Source of the DNA: an uncultured Devosia sp.
Lineage (GTDB): Bacteria > Pseudomonadota > Alphaproteobacteria > Rhizobiales > Devosiaceae
Assembly (NCBI RefSeq): GCF_913055165.1
Contig: NZ_CAJXJS010000007.1
Span: 1-64,000, forward strand
Direction of reading: 5' to 3'
DNA: 64,000 bases
Shown here: positions 1-8,051 of the stretch, one piece after another
Position numbering within the stretch: the stretch's first letter is position 1
Layout: the number at the start of each line of letters is the position of its first letter
The notes under the pieces: model-generated
Told to the model about the DNA's origin: nothing
The model's input: the letters and a program-made list of their open reading frames with translations, nothing else
Database searches by the model: none
Translations under genes and position numbers: made by a program

Positions 1-1283
1 TCGCCGAGCGGCTCGGCCACGCCTTCCATGATGCCCACCGGAATGCCGAACTGGCGGCGCACCCGCGCATAGGCCGAGGTGGCGCGCAAAGTCTGCTTGA
101 TCGAAGTCGTGCCAATCGCCGGCAGCGAAATGGCGCGACCTGTGGACAGACACTCCATCAGCATGCGCCAGCCCTGTCCGGCATAGTCCGTGCCGCCGAT
201 CAGGAACTCCATGGGGATGAACATGTCCTTGCCGCGCACCGGGCCATTCATGAAGGCCTGACGCGCCGGGTAATGGCGGCGGCCGATATCGAGGCCGGGA
301 TGATCATGCGGGATCAGCGCCAGGGTAATGCCGATATCGTCCCCGCGGCCAAGCAGGTTATCCGGGTCCTTGAGGATGAAGGCGAGACCCACCAGAGTGG
401 CGATCGGCGCGAGGGTGATGTAGCGCTTGTCAAAGCTCAGGCGGACGCCCAGCACCTCCTTGCCCTGATAGCTGCCCTTGGTGACGATGCCGATATCGCG
501 CATGCCGCCCGCGTCCGATCCAGAATGTACGCCGGTCAGAGCAAAGCACGGCACCTCCTGGCCATTGGCCAGGCGATGGAGGTATTTTTCCTTCTGCTCC
601 GGCGTGCCGTATTTCTCCAGCAGTTCGCCCGGCCCCAACGAATTGGGCACCATGACCGTGATCCCCGCTGCCACCGAGCGGCTGGCGATCTTGGAAACGA
701 TCATCGACTGCGCCTGGGCCGAAAAGCCGAGACCGCCATGCTCCTTGGCGATCAGCATACCCAGGAAGCCCTTCTCCTTAAGGAACTGCCAGAGTTCGGG
801 AGAAAGATCGGCACGGTTGTGCCGAATGTCCCAGTCATCGATCATCTTGCAGGCAGTTTCGGTCGGGCCATCAAGGAAGGCCTGCTCTTCTGCCGTCAGC
901 GTCAGCGGACGAATTTTGGTCAGCTTGTCCCAATTGGGCCGGCCGGAGAACAGTTCGGCATCCCAGCCGACGGTTCCGGCATCGAGCGCTTCCTGCTCGG
1001 TGCGGCTGACCTTGGGCAGAATGGACTTCACCGCCCCATAGATTGGCCGCGTCAGCACCAGCATGCGGATCGGCTTGACTGCCAGCACCAGGAGCAGCAC
1101 GCCGAAGATGACCAGCAACCAGCTGAACCAGCCCAGTGCATAGCTCGCACCGGACTGCGTGAACGTGACGCCTGACAGCAGCCCAATGGCCGCAAACCCT
1201 GCACCCCACTGCCAGAGCGGGCTCTCCCGCATGGCCAGGGTGGCAAACAAGACAAGACTGATCGCAATCAGCAACAGGGTCAT
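1..1283 (-). CDS. fadE: acyl-CoA dehydrogenase, FadE type (C-terminus beyond window)
   Basis: FadE catalyses the first, FAD-dependent step of fatty-acid beta-oxidation. The minus strand is open from an ATG at 1283 to the window edge, giving 427 residues. The first 75 or so residues hold hydrophobic segments (LLLIAISLVLFATLAM and WLLVIFGVLLLVLAV), as in the long membrane-associated E. coli FadE. The acyl-CoA dehydrogenase N-terminal and middle regions follow, with GFLGMLIAKEHGGLGFS, then CFALTGVHSGSDAGGM, then GWRMLMECLSTGRAISLPA. The gene diverges from fadD across a gap holding two operator-like palindromes. The C-terminal catalytic region is outside the window. Confidence 0.93.
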   Translation of the reverse strand, partial: MTLLLIAISLVLFATLAMRESPLWQWGAGFAAIGLLSGVTFTQSGASYALGWFSWLLVIFGVLLLVLAVKPIRMLVLTRPIYGAVKSILPKVSRTEQEALDAGTVGWDAELFSGRPNWDKLTKIRPLTLTAEEQAFLDGPTETACKMIDDWDIRHNRADLSPELWQFLKEKGFLGMLIAKEHGGLGFSAQAQSMIVSKIASRSVAAGITVMVPNSLGPGELLEKYGTPEQKEKYLHRLANGQEVPCFALTGVHSGSDAGGMRDIGIVTKGSYQGKEVLGVRLSFDKRYITLAPIATLVGLAFILKDPDNLLGRGDDIGITLALIPHDHPGLDIGRRHYPARQAFMNGPVRGKDMFIPMEFLIGGTDYAGQGWRMLMECLSTGRAISLPAIGTTSIKQTLRATSAYARVRRQFGIPVGIMEGVAEPLG

Positions 1284-1436
1284 CGCCCACATCCTCCGCC
1301 TACGGCGCAGGGTCCATTCATGGGCTGCGGCCGTCTTTGTTCCAATGCCGGGCCACCCTTGAGGGTTTCAGCCCACCGTCCTGCCTGGCCCACTTTAGCG
1401 CGGCTGCCGGGACTTGTTGAACATAGTTTATCCAGA

Positions 1437-1452
1437 TTGACGCATACGTCAA
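1437..1452. promoter_or_regulatory. candidate LiuR-type operator 1
   Basis: TTGACGCATACGTCAA has perfect 6-base inverted arms around a 4-base centre. It resembles the TTGACG-N4-CGTCAA pattern known for LiuR-like MerR regulators of acyl-CoA and branched-chain catabolism. It overlaps the putative -35 of fadE. The likely ligand protein is the MerR regulator encoded after fadD. Confidence 0.6.
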
Positions 1453-1528
1453 CTGACTGCCGATTAGGGATACAAGCGCAGTCGCCCTCCACCCCGTCCA
1501 CGATTCCTCCAAACGCCCGGGCACCGAA

Positions 1529-1544
1529 TTGACGCTAACGTAAA
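1529..1544. promoter_or_regulatory. candidate LiuR-type operator 2
   Basis: TTGACGCTAACGTAAA repeats the operator 1 pattern with one mismatch in the right arm (CGTAAA for CGTCAA). It lies 121 bases before the fadD start and overlaps a TTGACG -35-like element on the plus strand. Two copies in one gap, one per divergent gene, support a shared regulator. Confidence 0.55.
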
Positions 1545-1665
1545 CTAGTGAAATAATTCCGAAGAGATGCGAGCCGAGATGCCAATAGAGCATCGGGGCA
1601 CAAGGCCCCCTGCATCCAAAAATGGCAACGCCCGTTTGCCCGAAGCGGCATTGGGAGGAGACAAC

Positions 1666-3381
1666 ATGGACACGCCAGCCACGAGCAATGACGGCCTTCG
1701 CCCCTGGATCGCCAGCTATCCCGAGGGCATCGTCTGGAACGACAAGATTGACACCACCCCGGTGCACGAGCAGGTACTCGCGGCCTGTGCCAAGACCCCT
1801 GACGCCGTAGCGCTCCACTTTCTCGGCGGCACCACCACGTTCGGCGAACTGAGCGAAAAGATCATCGCCTTTGCCGGGGCATTGCAAAGCCAGTTCGGGG
1901 TCACCAAAGGCACGCGCGTGGCGTTGATGCTGCCCAATACGCCCTTTTACCCAATCGCCTATTACGGCGTGCTGCGCGCCGGCGGCACCGTGGTCAACTG
2001 CAACCCGCTCTATACCGTCGCCGAGCTCGGGCACATCACCGCCAATGCCGGCGCCGATATCATGGTGACGCTCGATCTCCAGCAGATCTTTGAAAAGGCA
2101 GAAGCGCTGGTCGCCGCCGGTCACGTCAAAAAGCTGATCGTCGCGCACTTCCCCAATGCGCTGCCACTGGTCAAGAAAATCCTGTTCTCGCTGGTCAAGC
2201 GCAAGGATCTGGCCCGGCTTGACCAGTCTCCCCAGGCCGGTGCCATCAGCTCTTTTGAATCACTGCTGGCCCGCAAGGACACACCCTCTGCGGTCAGCAT
2301 CGATCCGGCCAAGGATATTGCCGTGCAGCAATATACCGGGGGAACCACCGGCATCCCCAAGGGGGCTCTGCTGACCCATGCCAATATCGCCGCCAATATG
2401 AGCCAGATCGACAAATGGGGGTGTGGCCTGTTCTATCCGCCCTCTAAGGTGATCGCGGTCCTGCCCTTCTTTCACATCTTCGCCATGACGGTCTGCATGA
2501 ACGTGCCGCTCGGCAATGGCACGCCGGTGATCATGTTGCCGCGCTTCGAATTAAAGGCCCTGCTGGGCATTTTCGCGCGCACCAAGGCCAATGTGCTGCC
2601 GGCAGTTCCCACATTGCTTAACGCCATCGCCCGCGCCGACTCGGTCGGTGCCGAACAGATCGAGAGCCTTGAAGTCGCCATTTCCGGCGGCGCGGCCCTA
2701 CCTGACGAGGTCCGCCATGCCTTTTCCAAGAAGTCCAAGGCGCTCCTGGCCGAAGGCTACGGCCTCACCGAAGCTTCCCCGGTCGTGTGCTGCGCCGCCC
2801 TGCGTGTGCCCTCAAAACCCATGTCCATCGGCCTGCCTCTTCCCGGCACCGACATCCGCTTCGTCGACGTGGATTCAGGCAAGGTGGTCGGTATCGGCGA
2901 AAACGGCGAACTGCAGGTCAAGGGCCCGCAGGTCATGGCCGGCTACCATGAAAATCCCGAGGCCAGCGAAGCGGCCTTCATGGACGGCTGGCTGCGTACT
3001 GGCGATGTGGGCCACATGGATGAAGACGGCTATGTCTTCCTGGTCGACCGGATCAAGGACCTGATCATCTGCTCAGGCTTCAATGTCTATCCGCGCACCA
3101 TTGAGGAAGCCATCATGACCCATGACGCCGTCGACGAGGTCAATGTTATCGGCGTATCCGACGAATATCGCGGCGAGGCCCCGGTGGCCTATGTCAAGCT
3201 CAAGAACGGCAAATCGGTCAGCGAAACCGAGCTCAAATCCTTCCTCACCGAGAAGCTCAACAAGATCGAAATGCCCAAGCAGATCATCTTCAAGGACGCC
3301 TTGCCCAAGACGCTGATTGGCAAGCTATCCAAGAAAGAACTGCGGGAAGAATACGCCCAGATGAAAGCCGGAAAGTCGTGA
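1666..3381 (+). CDS. fadD: long-chain fatty acid--CoA ligase
   Basis: This 571-residue enzyme activates fatty acids to acyl-CoA through an acyl-adenylate, feeding the FadE step. The ATP/AMP-binding motif YTGGTTGIPKG begins at residue 223. EGYGLTEASP and the late adenylate-forming motifs GWLRTGDVGHMDEDGY and KDLIICSGFNVYP follow in family order. I chose the ATG at 1666 because GGGAGGAG lies just before it; the frame is also open upstream to 1567, but that stretch overlaps the regulatory gap. The stop overlaps the start of the MerR gene by four bases, so the two are probably co-translated. Confidence 0.93.
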   Translation: MDTPATSNDGLRPWIASYPEGIVWNDKIDTTPVHEQVLAACAKTPDAVALHFLGGTTTFGELSEKIIAFAGALQSQFGVTKGTRVALMLPNTPFYPIAYYGVLRAGGTVVNCNPLYTVAELGHITANAGADIMVTLDLQQIFEKAEALVAAGHVKKLIVAHFPNALPLVKKILFSLVKRKDLARLDQSPQAGAISSFESLLARKDTPSAVSIDPAKDIAVQQYTGGTTGIPKGALLTHANIAANMSQIDKWGCGLFYPPSKVIAVLPFFHIFAMTVCMNVPLGNGTPVIMLPRFELKALLGIFARTKANVLPAVPTLLNAIARADSVGAEQIESLEVAISGGAALPDEVRHAFSKKSKALLAEGYGLTEASPVVCCAALRVPSKPMSIGLPLPGTDIRFVDVDSGKVVGIGENGELQVKGPQVMAGYHENPEASEAAFMDGWLRTGDVGHMDEDGYVFLVDRIKDLIICSGFNVYPRTIEEAIMTHDAVDEVNVIGVSDEYRGEAPVAYVKLKNGKSVSETELKSFLTEKLNKIEMPKQIIFKDALPKTLIGKLSKKELREEYAQMKAGKS

Positions 3382-3773
3382 CGTCCCAAGCTTCCGAAAA
3401 TCAGGACCTGTTTGCCATTGCCGACCTCGCCCGCGAGTTCGGCATCTCGACCAGGGCCATCCGCTTCTATGAATCCAAGGGGTTGCTCTCGCCCGAGCGC
3501 GTCGGCGCCACCCGCATCTTCCGCAAGCGCGACCGGGCCCGGCTGATCCTCATCCTGCGCGGCAAACGCCTCGGTTTCACCCTGCGCGACATCTCGGACT
3601 ATCTGAGCCTCTACGACGCCGACCGCACCCAACAGGTCAACCTCCTCGCCGGCAAGGTCGATGAACGTCTCGCCTTGCTCGAACGCCAGCGCGACGATCT
3701 CGAAACCACCATCCGCGAACTGCGCGAAATCAAGCAGCTGGCCGAGGAGCGCCTGCACAAGAAGGCGGGGTAG
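3378..3773 (+). CDS. MerR family transcriptional regulator (LiuR-like)
   Basis: A 131-residue MerR regulator with an N-terminal winged HTH (IADLAREFGISTRAIRFYESKGLL) and a C-terminal coiled coil for dimerisation (about residues 85-125). It lacks the cysteines of metal-sensing members, which fits an acyl-CoA-type effector. The GTG start overlaps the fadD stop (GTGA). With the two palindromes between fadE and fadD, it is the obvious candidate autoregulator of this fatty-acid cluster. The effector and target list are inferred. Confidence 0.85.
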   Translation: MTSQASENQDLFAIADLAREFGISTRAIRFYESKGLLSPERVGATRIFRKRDRARLILILRGKRLGFTLRDISDYLSLYDADRTQQVNLLAGKVDERLALLERQRDDLETTIRELREIKQLAEERLHKKAG

Positions 3774-3791
3774 CCGCCACGGGCCCCCAAC

Positions 3792-3824
3792 CGCCTTCCT
3801 CTCCCTTTTGGGGAGAGGAAGGCG
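3792..3824. terminator. long hairpin, bidirectional terminator or REP-like element
   Basis: A 14-bp perfect stem (3792-3805 with 3811-3824) closes a TTTTG loop in the gap between the convergent MerR and UVR-motif genes. The arms are the CTCTCCC/GGGAGAG type that recurs, less perfectly, in other gaps of the chromosomal half. It could end both transcripts. Confidence 0.55.
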
Positions 3825-3862
3825 CGCAGCGCCGGGTGAGGGGCCTTCGAGACGTCACGATC

Positions 3863-4174
3863 CTAACGTTCCCCGCGCCCCTTGTGGTTTTTTGTCATCA
3901 TGTTCGGCTTCTTTGGCCTCACCCACCCCTTGGGCGGCTGCCGTAGCGGTGCGTTCGACCCCAGCCCGGTCTGCCCGGGTGGTGCCTGGCCGACCACCAC
4001 GCTGACTTCATCGCCATTCTCGTCCCGCACGACGGTCGCGTCGCCATATTCGCCCTTGAGGCGCGCAATCTCGTCGCGTAGGGCCGCGGCCTTCTCGAAA
4101 TCGAAATCAGCCGCAGCCGCTTCCATCTGCTTTTCCAGCGCCACCAGGCGCGCGTGATTGGTCCGCGATGACAT
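3863..4174 (-). CDS. UvrB/UvrC (UVR) motif small protein
   Basis: This 103-residue protein has the UVR motif in its first 40 residues: ALEKQMEAAAADFDFEKAAALRDEIARLK, here split as LEKQMEAAAADFDFEKAAAL then RDEIARLKG. In UvrB and UvrC this motif mediates their mutual contact. The rest is a short linker and a basic C-terminus (KKPNMMTKNHKGRGER). It lies downstream of the exonuclease/ligase pair on the same strand, which hints at a DNA-repair role, but small free-standing UVR proteins are not well characterised. Confidence 0.75.
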   Translation of the reverse strand: MSSRTNHARLVALEKQMEAAAADFDFEKAAALRDEIARLKGEYGDATVVRDENGDEVSVVVGQAPPGQTGLGSNAPLRQPPKGWVRPKKPNMMTKNHKGRGER

Positions 4175-4238
4175 CGATTACTCCACGACTCTGAACCGCT
4201 CCTCCCCCTATCAAGAGGAGGTTGGGTGAGGGTAATCC

Positions 4239-5804
4239 CTAACCCACAAACGCATCCATATCTTCCAGCCGCGCGGCTTCTCCGGCCGGCTTGTCCCAGC
4301 GTATCCGATTGATGCGCGGAAATCTCAGCGCGACACCTGATTTGTGACGCCCGCTTTTCTGCGCGCTATCAAATGCCACCTCGAACACCAGTTCCTTCTT
4401 CACTTCCCTCACCGGTCCGAAACTGCCCACGGTATTGGCGCGGATCCAGCGGTCGAGCTGCTTCAGCTCCTCATCGGTGAAACCGAAATAGGCCTTGCCG
4501 ATGGGCACGATCTCGTTGCCCTTCCACACCCCGAACGTGTAGTCCGAATAGAAAGAACTGCGCTTGCCATGCCCGCGCTGGGCATACATCAGCACGGCAT
4601 CGACCACATTTGGATCGCGCTTCCACTTGAACCAGAACCCCTTGGGCCGCCCCGGCACATAGGGCGCCGTCCTGAGCTTGATCATTACCCCTTCATGGCC
4701 ATGGCTTTCCGTCCCCAGGCGCCGCAACTCTCCCAGGTCATCCCAATCCCCGAAAGGCAGTACCTCGGAAAGGTCGAGCCGCGTCTGCGGATTGCGTCCG
4801 AACCAGGCCTCCAGCCGCTCGCGGCGGGCCTCCCAGGCGAGGGCGCGAATATCCTCGTCACCGTCGAACAGCATGTCATAGACGCGCACGAAGCCGGGCA
4901 GTTCGGCCATCTGCTTGCCCTGGGCCACTTTCCGGTTGAGCCGCTGCTGCAGATCGTTGAAGCTCCGCGCCTCGAAATCGTGCCCAACCAGCAATTCGCC
5001 ATCGAGCACCGCCTGCCCCATGGCGACCTCCACCACATCCGGAAAACTTGCGGCAATGTCGTCACCGGTGCGCGAAAACAGCGACGCGCCCTTTCGGCCC
5101 AGCACCAGCTGCACCCGAATGCCGTCCCACTTCCATTCGGCCGAAAAATCGCGCGGATCGAGCTTTTCGAAATCGCTGTCCTCCACCGGGTTGGAGAGCA
5201 TCAGCGGATGAAACCGCGCCGTATGATCGATAGCGGGCCGCTCGGCCCTGCCTTCGAGCCACGCAAAAAGCTCGCCATAGGGCGGCTTCACGCCATGCCA
5301 GACCTCTTCGATGGCCTGCAGGTCCACCCCGCTCATCTCGGCCAGCGCCGTCTTGGCCAGACGCGCCGAGACACCGATGCGCAGGGCACCGGTCGCCAGC
5401 TTGACCAAGGCCCAGCGCTCATGGATCGCCGCTCGCGTCAGCATGTTGCCGATCACCCGTGGCAGGTCTGCCTTGCTCGTCCGATTGAGCAGTGTCACGA
5501 TCTCGCTAAGGCGCGGCAGCTCCCCCTCACCATGGTGCGGCCAGATCAGCGCAATGGTCTCGCCCAGATCGCCAACATAATCATAGCTCAGCGCGAACAA
5601 CGTCTCGTCGACCTCCGCCAGCACCGTCTGCTTGAGCAGCGCCGGCTTGACATTGACAATGTCGAGTTCCCCGGTCAGCACCGCCAGCGCCAGCCCCCTG
5701 TCAGGGTCCGGCACCTCGGAAAAATACTGGGCCAGTGCCGCGATCTTGCGTGTCCGCGACGGCGTCAGCGCCAGCAGTTCGAGCAGGTCGGCAAACCGTT
5801 TCAC
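4239..5804 (-). CDS. ATP-dependent DNA ligase
   Basis: A 521-residue ligase of the family found beside MBL-fold exonucleases in bacteria. It has an N-terminal helical DNA-binding domain (about 1-190), a nucleotidyltransferase domain with the lysine motif KWDGIR (K225 is the adenylation site), and an OB-fold C-terminus. I chose the GTG at 5804 because its GTGA overlaps the exonuclease stop; a longer open frame reaches 5972 but lies inside the exonuclease gene. The 4-base overlap implies coupled translation. It is separate from the essential NAD-dependent LigA and probably serves repair. Confidence 0.9.
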   Translation of the reverse strand: MKRFADLLELLALTPSRTRKIAALAQYFSEVPDPDRGLALAVLTGELDIVNVKPALLKQTVLAEVDETLFALSYDYVGDLGETIALIWPHHGEGELPRLSEIVTLLNRTSKADLPRVIGNMLTRAAIHERWALVKLATGALRIGVSARLAKTALAEMSGVDLQAIEEVWHGVKPPYGELFAWLEGRAERPAIDHTARFHPLMLSNPVEDSDFEKLDPRDFSAEWKWDGIRVQLVLGRKGASLFSRTGDDIAASFPDVVEVAMGQAVLDGELLVGHDFEARSFNDLQQRLNRKVAQGKQMAELPGFVRVYDMLFDGDEDIRALAWEARRERLEAWFGRNPQTRLDLSEVLPFGDWDDLGELRRLGTESHGHEGVMIKLRTAPYVPGRPKGFWFKWKRDPNVVDAVLMYAQRGHGKRSSFYSDYTFGVWKGNEIVPIGKAYFGFTDEELKQLDRWIRANTVGSFGPVREVKKELVFEVAFDSAQKSGRHKSGVALRFPRINRIRWDKPAGEAARLEDMDAFVG

Positions 5805-6805
5805 GCCCCGCCCTCCCCGCCATCGTCGTCCAGGCCCGGCAGCGCCAGCGGCTCGGCCGCCAGACCCTGCTGGCGGCACCAATAGACCAGTGCATCCTCG
5901 CGCCCATGCGTCACCCACACGGTCTCCGCGCCGCTTTCGAGAATGGATTGGTTCAACTCGCCCCAGTCGCAATGGTCCGAAATGACCAGTGGCAGCTCCA
6001 CCAGCGCCTGCCGGGCGCGTTGCTTGATGCTCATCCAGCCCGAAGCCTGGCAGACCACGGGATCAGGAAAGCGCCGGCTCCAGCGGTCCCGGATGGCCGA
6101 TGGGGGCGCAATCACGATCTCGCCCGCCATGGCCGCCTTGGGCATGCCGGTCGCCGGCAACAGCTCACCCAGTGACACCCCAAGCTCTTCATAGAGCCCG
6201 CAAAGCTCGATCATCGCGCCATGCAGGTAAATTGGCCGGTCCCAGCCCGCGTCGCGCAAAAGCGCAATCACCCGCTGCGCCTTGCCCAAAGCATAGCAGC
6301 CCACCAGATGGCAGCGTTCCGGCTGGTCGGCCACCGATTTCAGCAAGCGCGCAATCTCGTCCTTGGGGTGGGGGTGCTGAAAGACTGGAAGCCCAAAGGT
6401 GGCCTCGGTGACCAGCAGGTCGCATTCCACCGCCGCATAGGGTTCGGCTGTTCGATCAGGCAGGCGCTTATAGTCCCCGGTCACCAGCGCTCGCTGTCCA
6501 TTGGCCTCGACCAGCACCTGGGCCGACCCCAGAATATGCCCTGCCGGGTGCAGGCTGACCAAGGCCCCATCAATATTCAGCACCTCGCCAAACCGCAGCG
6601 TCTCGAACCGTCCAGCGCAATCCGCGCCATAGCGCACCTTCATGATGGCAATGGTCTCGGGCGTGGCCAAAACCGCCCCGTGCCCGCTCCGCGCATGATC
6701 AGCATGGCCGTGGGTGATGATGGCGCGCGGTTTGGGCGCGACCGGGTCGATCCAGGCGTCGATGGCAGGCACATAGAGATTGCGGTCGAGGATCGGCTTG
6801 TTCAT
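5801..6805 (-). CDS. ligase-associated DNA exonuclease (MBL fold)
   Basis: This 334-residue metallo-beta-lactamase-fold protein belongs to the group encoded beside ATP-dependent DNA ligases. The metal-binding motif is THGHADHARSGHG near residue 32, and later histidines (LHPAGHILGS, DHCDWGEL) complete the site. Family members are nucleases that trim DNA ends before sealing. It overlaps the ligase by four bases. The start is uncertain: ATG 6805 matches the family N-terminus, while GTG 6841 has a weak AAGG before it. The helicase partner (Lhr) often found with this pair is not adjacent. Confidence 0.88.
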   Translation of the reverse strand: MNKPILDRNLYVPAIDAWIDPVAPKPRAIITHGHADHARSGHGAVLATPETIAIMKVRYGADCAGRFETLRFGEVLNIDGALVSLHPAGHILGSAQVLVEANGQRALVTGDYKRLPDRTAEPYAAVECDLLVTEATFGLPVFQHPHPKDEIARLLKSVADQPERCHLVGCYALGKAQRVIALLRDAGWDRPIYLHGAMIELCGLYEELGVSLGELLPATGMPKAAMAGEIVIAPPSAIRDRWSRRFPDPVVCQASGWMSIKQRARQALVELPLVISDHCDWGELNQSILESGAETVWVTHGREDALVYWCRQQGLAAEPLALPGLDDDGGEGGA

Positions 6806-6969
6806 GCTGCGCACAACGACTTTCGAAGACGTCCGGTTCACCGAACCTTAGGGCGGCACCGTGACAACCCCTGTCACCAGCCCATAGGCTCCATCGCACC
6901 CTCCCCCCGATGGGAAGGGAGGCGCATAGGCCACGCCCGTGCTAGAGAGCAAAAAAGAGGAACAAAAGC

Positions 6970-7977
6970 ATGCGCAAGACCACTCACGCCCCCGGCTCCA
7001 TCCATCGCCTGACGGTGGAAAGTCGGGCAATTGCCAATAACCGCCTTGGTGATGACACGACGCGCATTGTCGACGTTTATGTCCCCGCCGGTCATGACGG
7101 CAAGGGCCTCCCGCTTCTGGTCGATCTCGTCGGCTATACTGCCGGCGGTCCGGCCCACACGGCCTGGAAGGCCTTCACCGAGAACGTGCCCGAGCGCCTC
7201 GACCGGCTGATCGGGGAAGGCAAGATGGCACCCGTGGTCGTTGCCTTCCCCGATTGCTTCACCCGCCTGGGCGGCAATCAATATGTGAACTCCCCGGTCA
7301 TGGGAAACTGGGAGGATTTCCTGATCGAGGAAATGCTGCCAACGGTGGAAAAGAAGTTCTCCTGCGGAGGCACTGGCCGCCGCGGCGTGTTCGGCAAGTC
7401 TTCAGGTGGCTTCGGCGCGCTGGTCCACGCCATGCGTCACCCCGATGTCTGGGCCGCCGCTGCCAGCCATTCGGGCGATGCCGGCTTCGAGCACCTCTAC
7501 CTCGCCGGTTTCCCTGACGTGCTGATGGCGCTGGCCAAGAAGAACAACTCGATCGAGGAATGGTTCAAGGCCTTTGAAGCCAAGCCCAAGCTTGATGGCA
7601 AGGACACCATGACGCTGATGTTCCTCTGCCAGGCCGCCAGCTTCGACCCGGACCTCGATGCCTTCCTTGGCCTGAGGCTGCCCGTCACCCTCGACACTTG
7701 CGAGATCATCTCCGAACGCTGGGAAAACTGGCTCGCCTGGGACCCGGCGCTGATGGTCAAGTCCCACGCCGACGCCATCGGCAAATTGAAGGGCTTCTTC
7801 CTCGATTGCGGCACCGAGGACCAATACGCGATCCTTTACGGCACCCGACGCATCCACAAGACGCTCGAACAACGCGGCATCGCCCATCGCTACGAGGAAT
7901 TCCCCGACAACCATTCCGGGATTGACTACCGCATGGATGTCAGCCTGCCATATCTAGTGGAAGCGTTGAGCAACTAG
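6970..7977 (+). CDS. alpha/beta-hydrolase, esterase D-like
   Basis: A 335-residue putative esterase of the tributyrin-esterase/S-formylglutathione hydrolase superfamily. The nucleophile elbow is GKSSG (S144). Further features are PVVVAFPDCF (about 88-97), WEDFLIEEMLPTVEKKF before the elbow, and a C-terminal histidine candidate in FPDNHSGIDYR. There is no signal peptide, so it is probably cytoplasmic. It stands alone between divergent and convergent neighbours. Substrate is unknown. Confidence 0.78.
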   Translation: MRKTTHAPGSIHRLTVESRAIANNRLGDDTTRIVDVYVPAGHDGKGLPLLVDLVGYTAGGPAHTAWKAFTENVPERLDRLIGEGKMAPVVVAFPDCFTRLGGNQYVNSPVMGNWEDFLIEEMLPTVEKKFSCGGTGRRGVFGKSSGGFGALVHAMRHPDVWAAAASHSGDAGFEHLYLAGFPDVLMALAKKNNSIEEWFKAFEAKPKLDGKDTMTLMFLCQAASFDPDLDAFLGLRLPVTLDTCEIISERWENWLAWDPALMVKSHADAIGKLKGFFLDCGTEDQYAILYGTRRIHKTLEQRGIAHRYEEFPDNHSGIDYRMDVSLPYLVEALSN

Positions 7978-8051
7978 ACACCGCTCGCCCGTCTCGGCCC
8001 TTTGCCGATCCACCCTTTGAGGAAGGCCGCGAGAGCTGTGCTCGATCGGCC

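Larger units (their letters stand above)
1284..1665. promoter_or_regulatory. fadE/fadD divergent control region
   Basis: These 382 bases hold no convincing gene. On the minus strand TTGACG (1452-1447) and TAAACT (1430-1425), 16 bases apart, make a plausible promoter for fadE. On the plus strand TTGACG (1529-1534) with the A/T-rich stretch at 1551-1559 is a weaker candidate for fadD. Each -35-like hexamer is one half of a palindrome, so a repressor bound there would block RNA polymerase. The promoter calls are inferred from consensus only. Confidence 0.55.

Noticed and set aside
273-1175. Long plus-strand open frame opposite fadE
   Set aside because: The opposite strand encodes a recognisable acyl-CoA dehydrogenase; this frame is an antisense by-product of high GC.
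4344-5885. 513-codon plus-strand frame opposite the ligase
   Set aside because: The minus strand has the KWDGIR ligase motif and family length. The plus frame has no recognisable domain.
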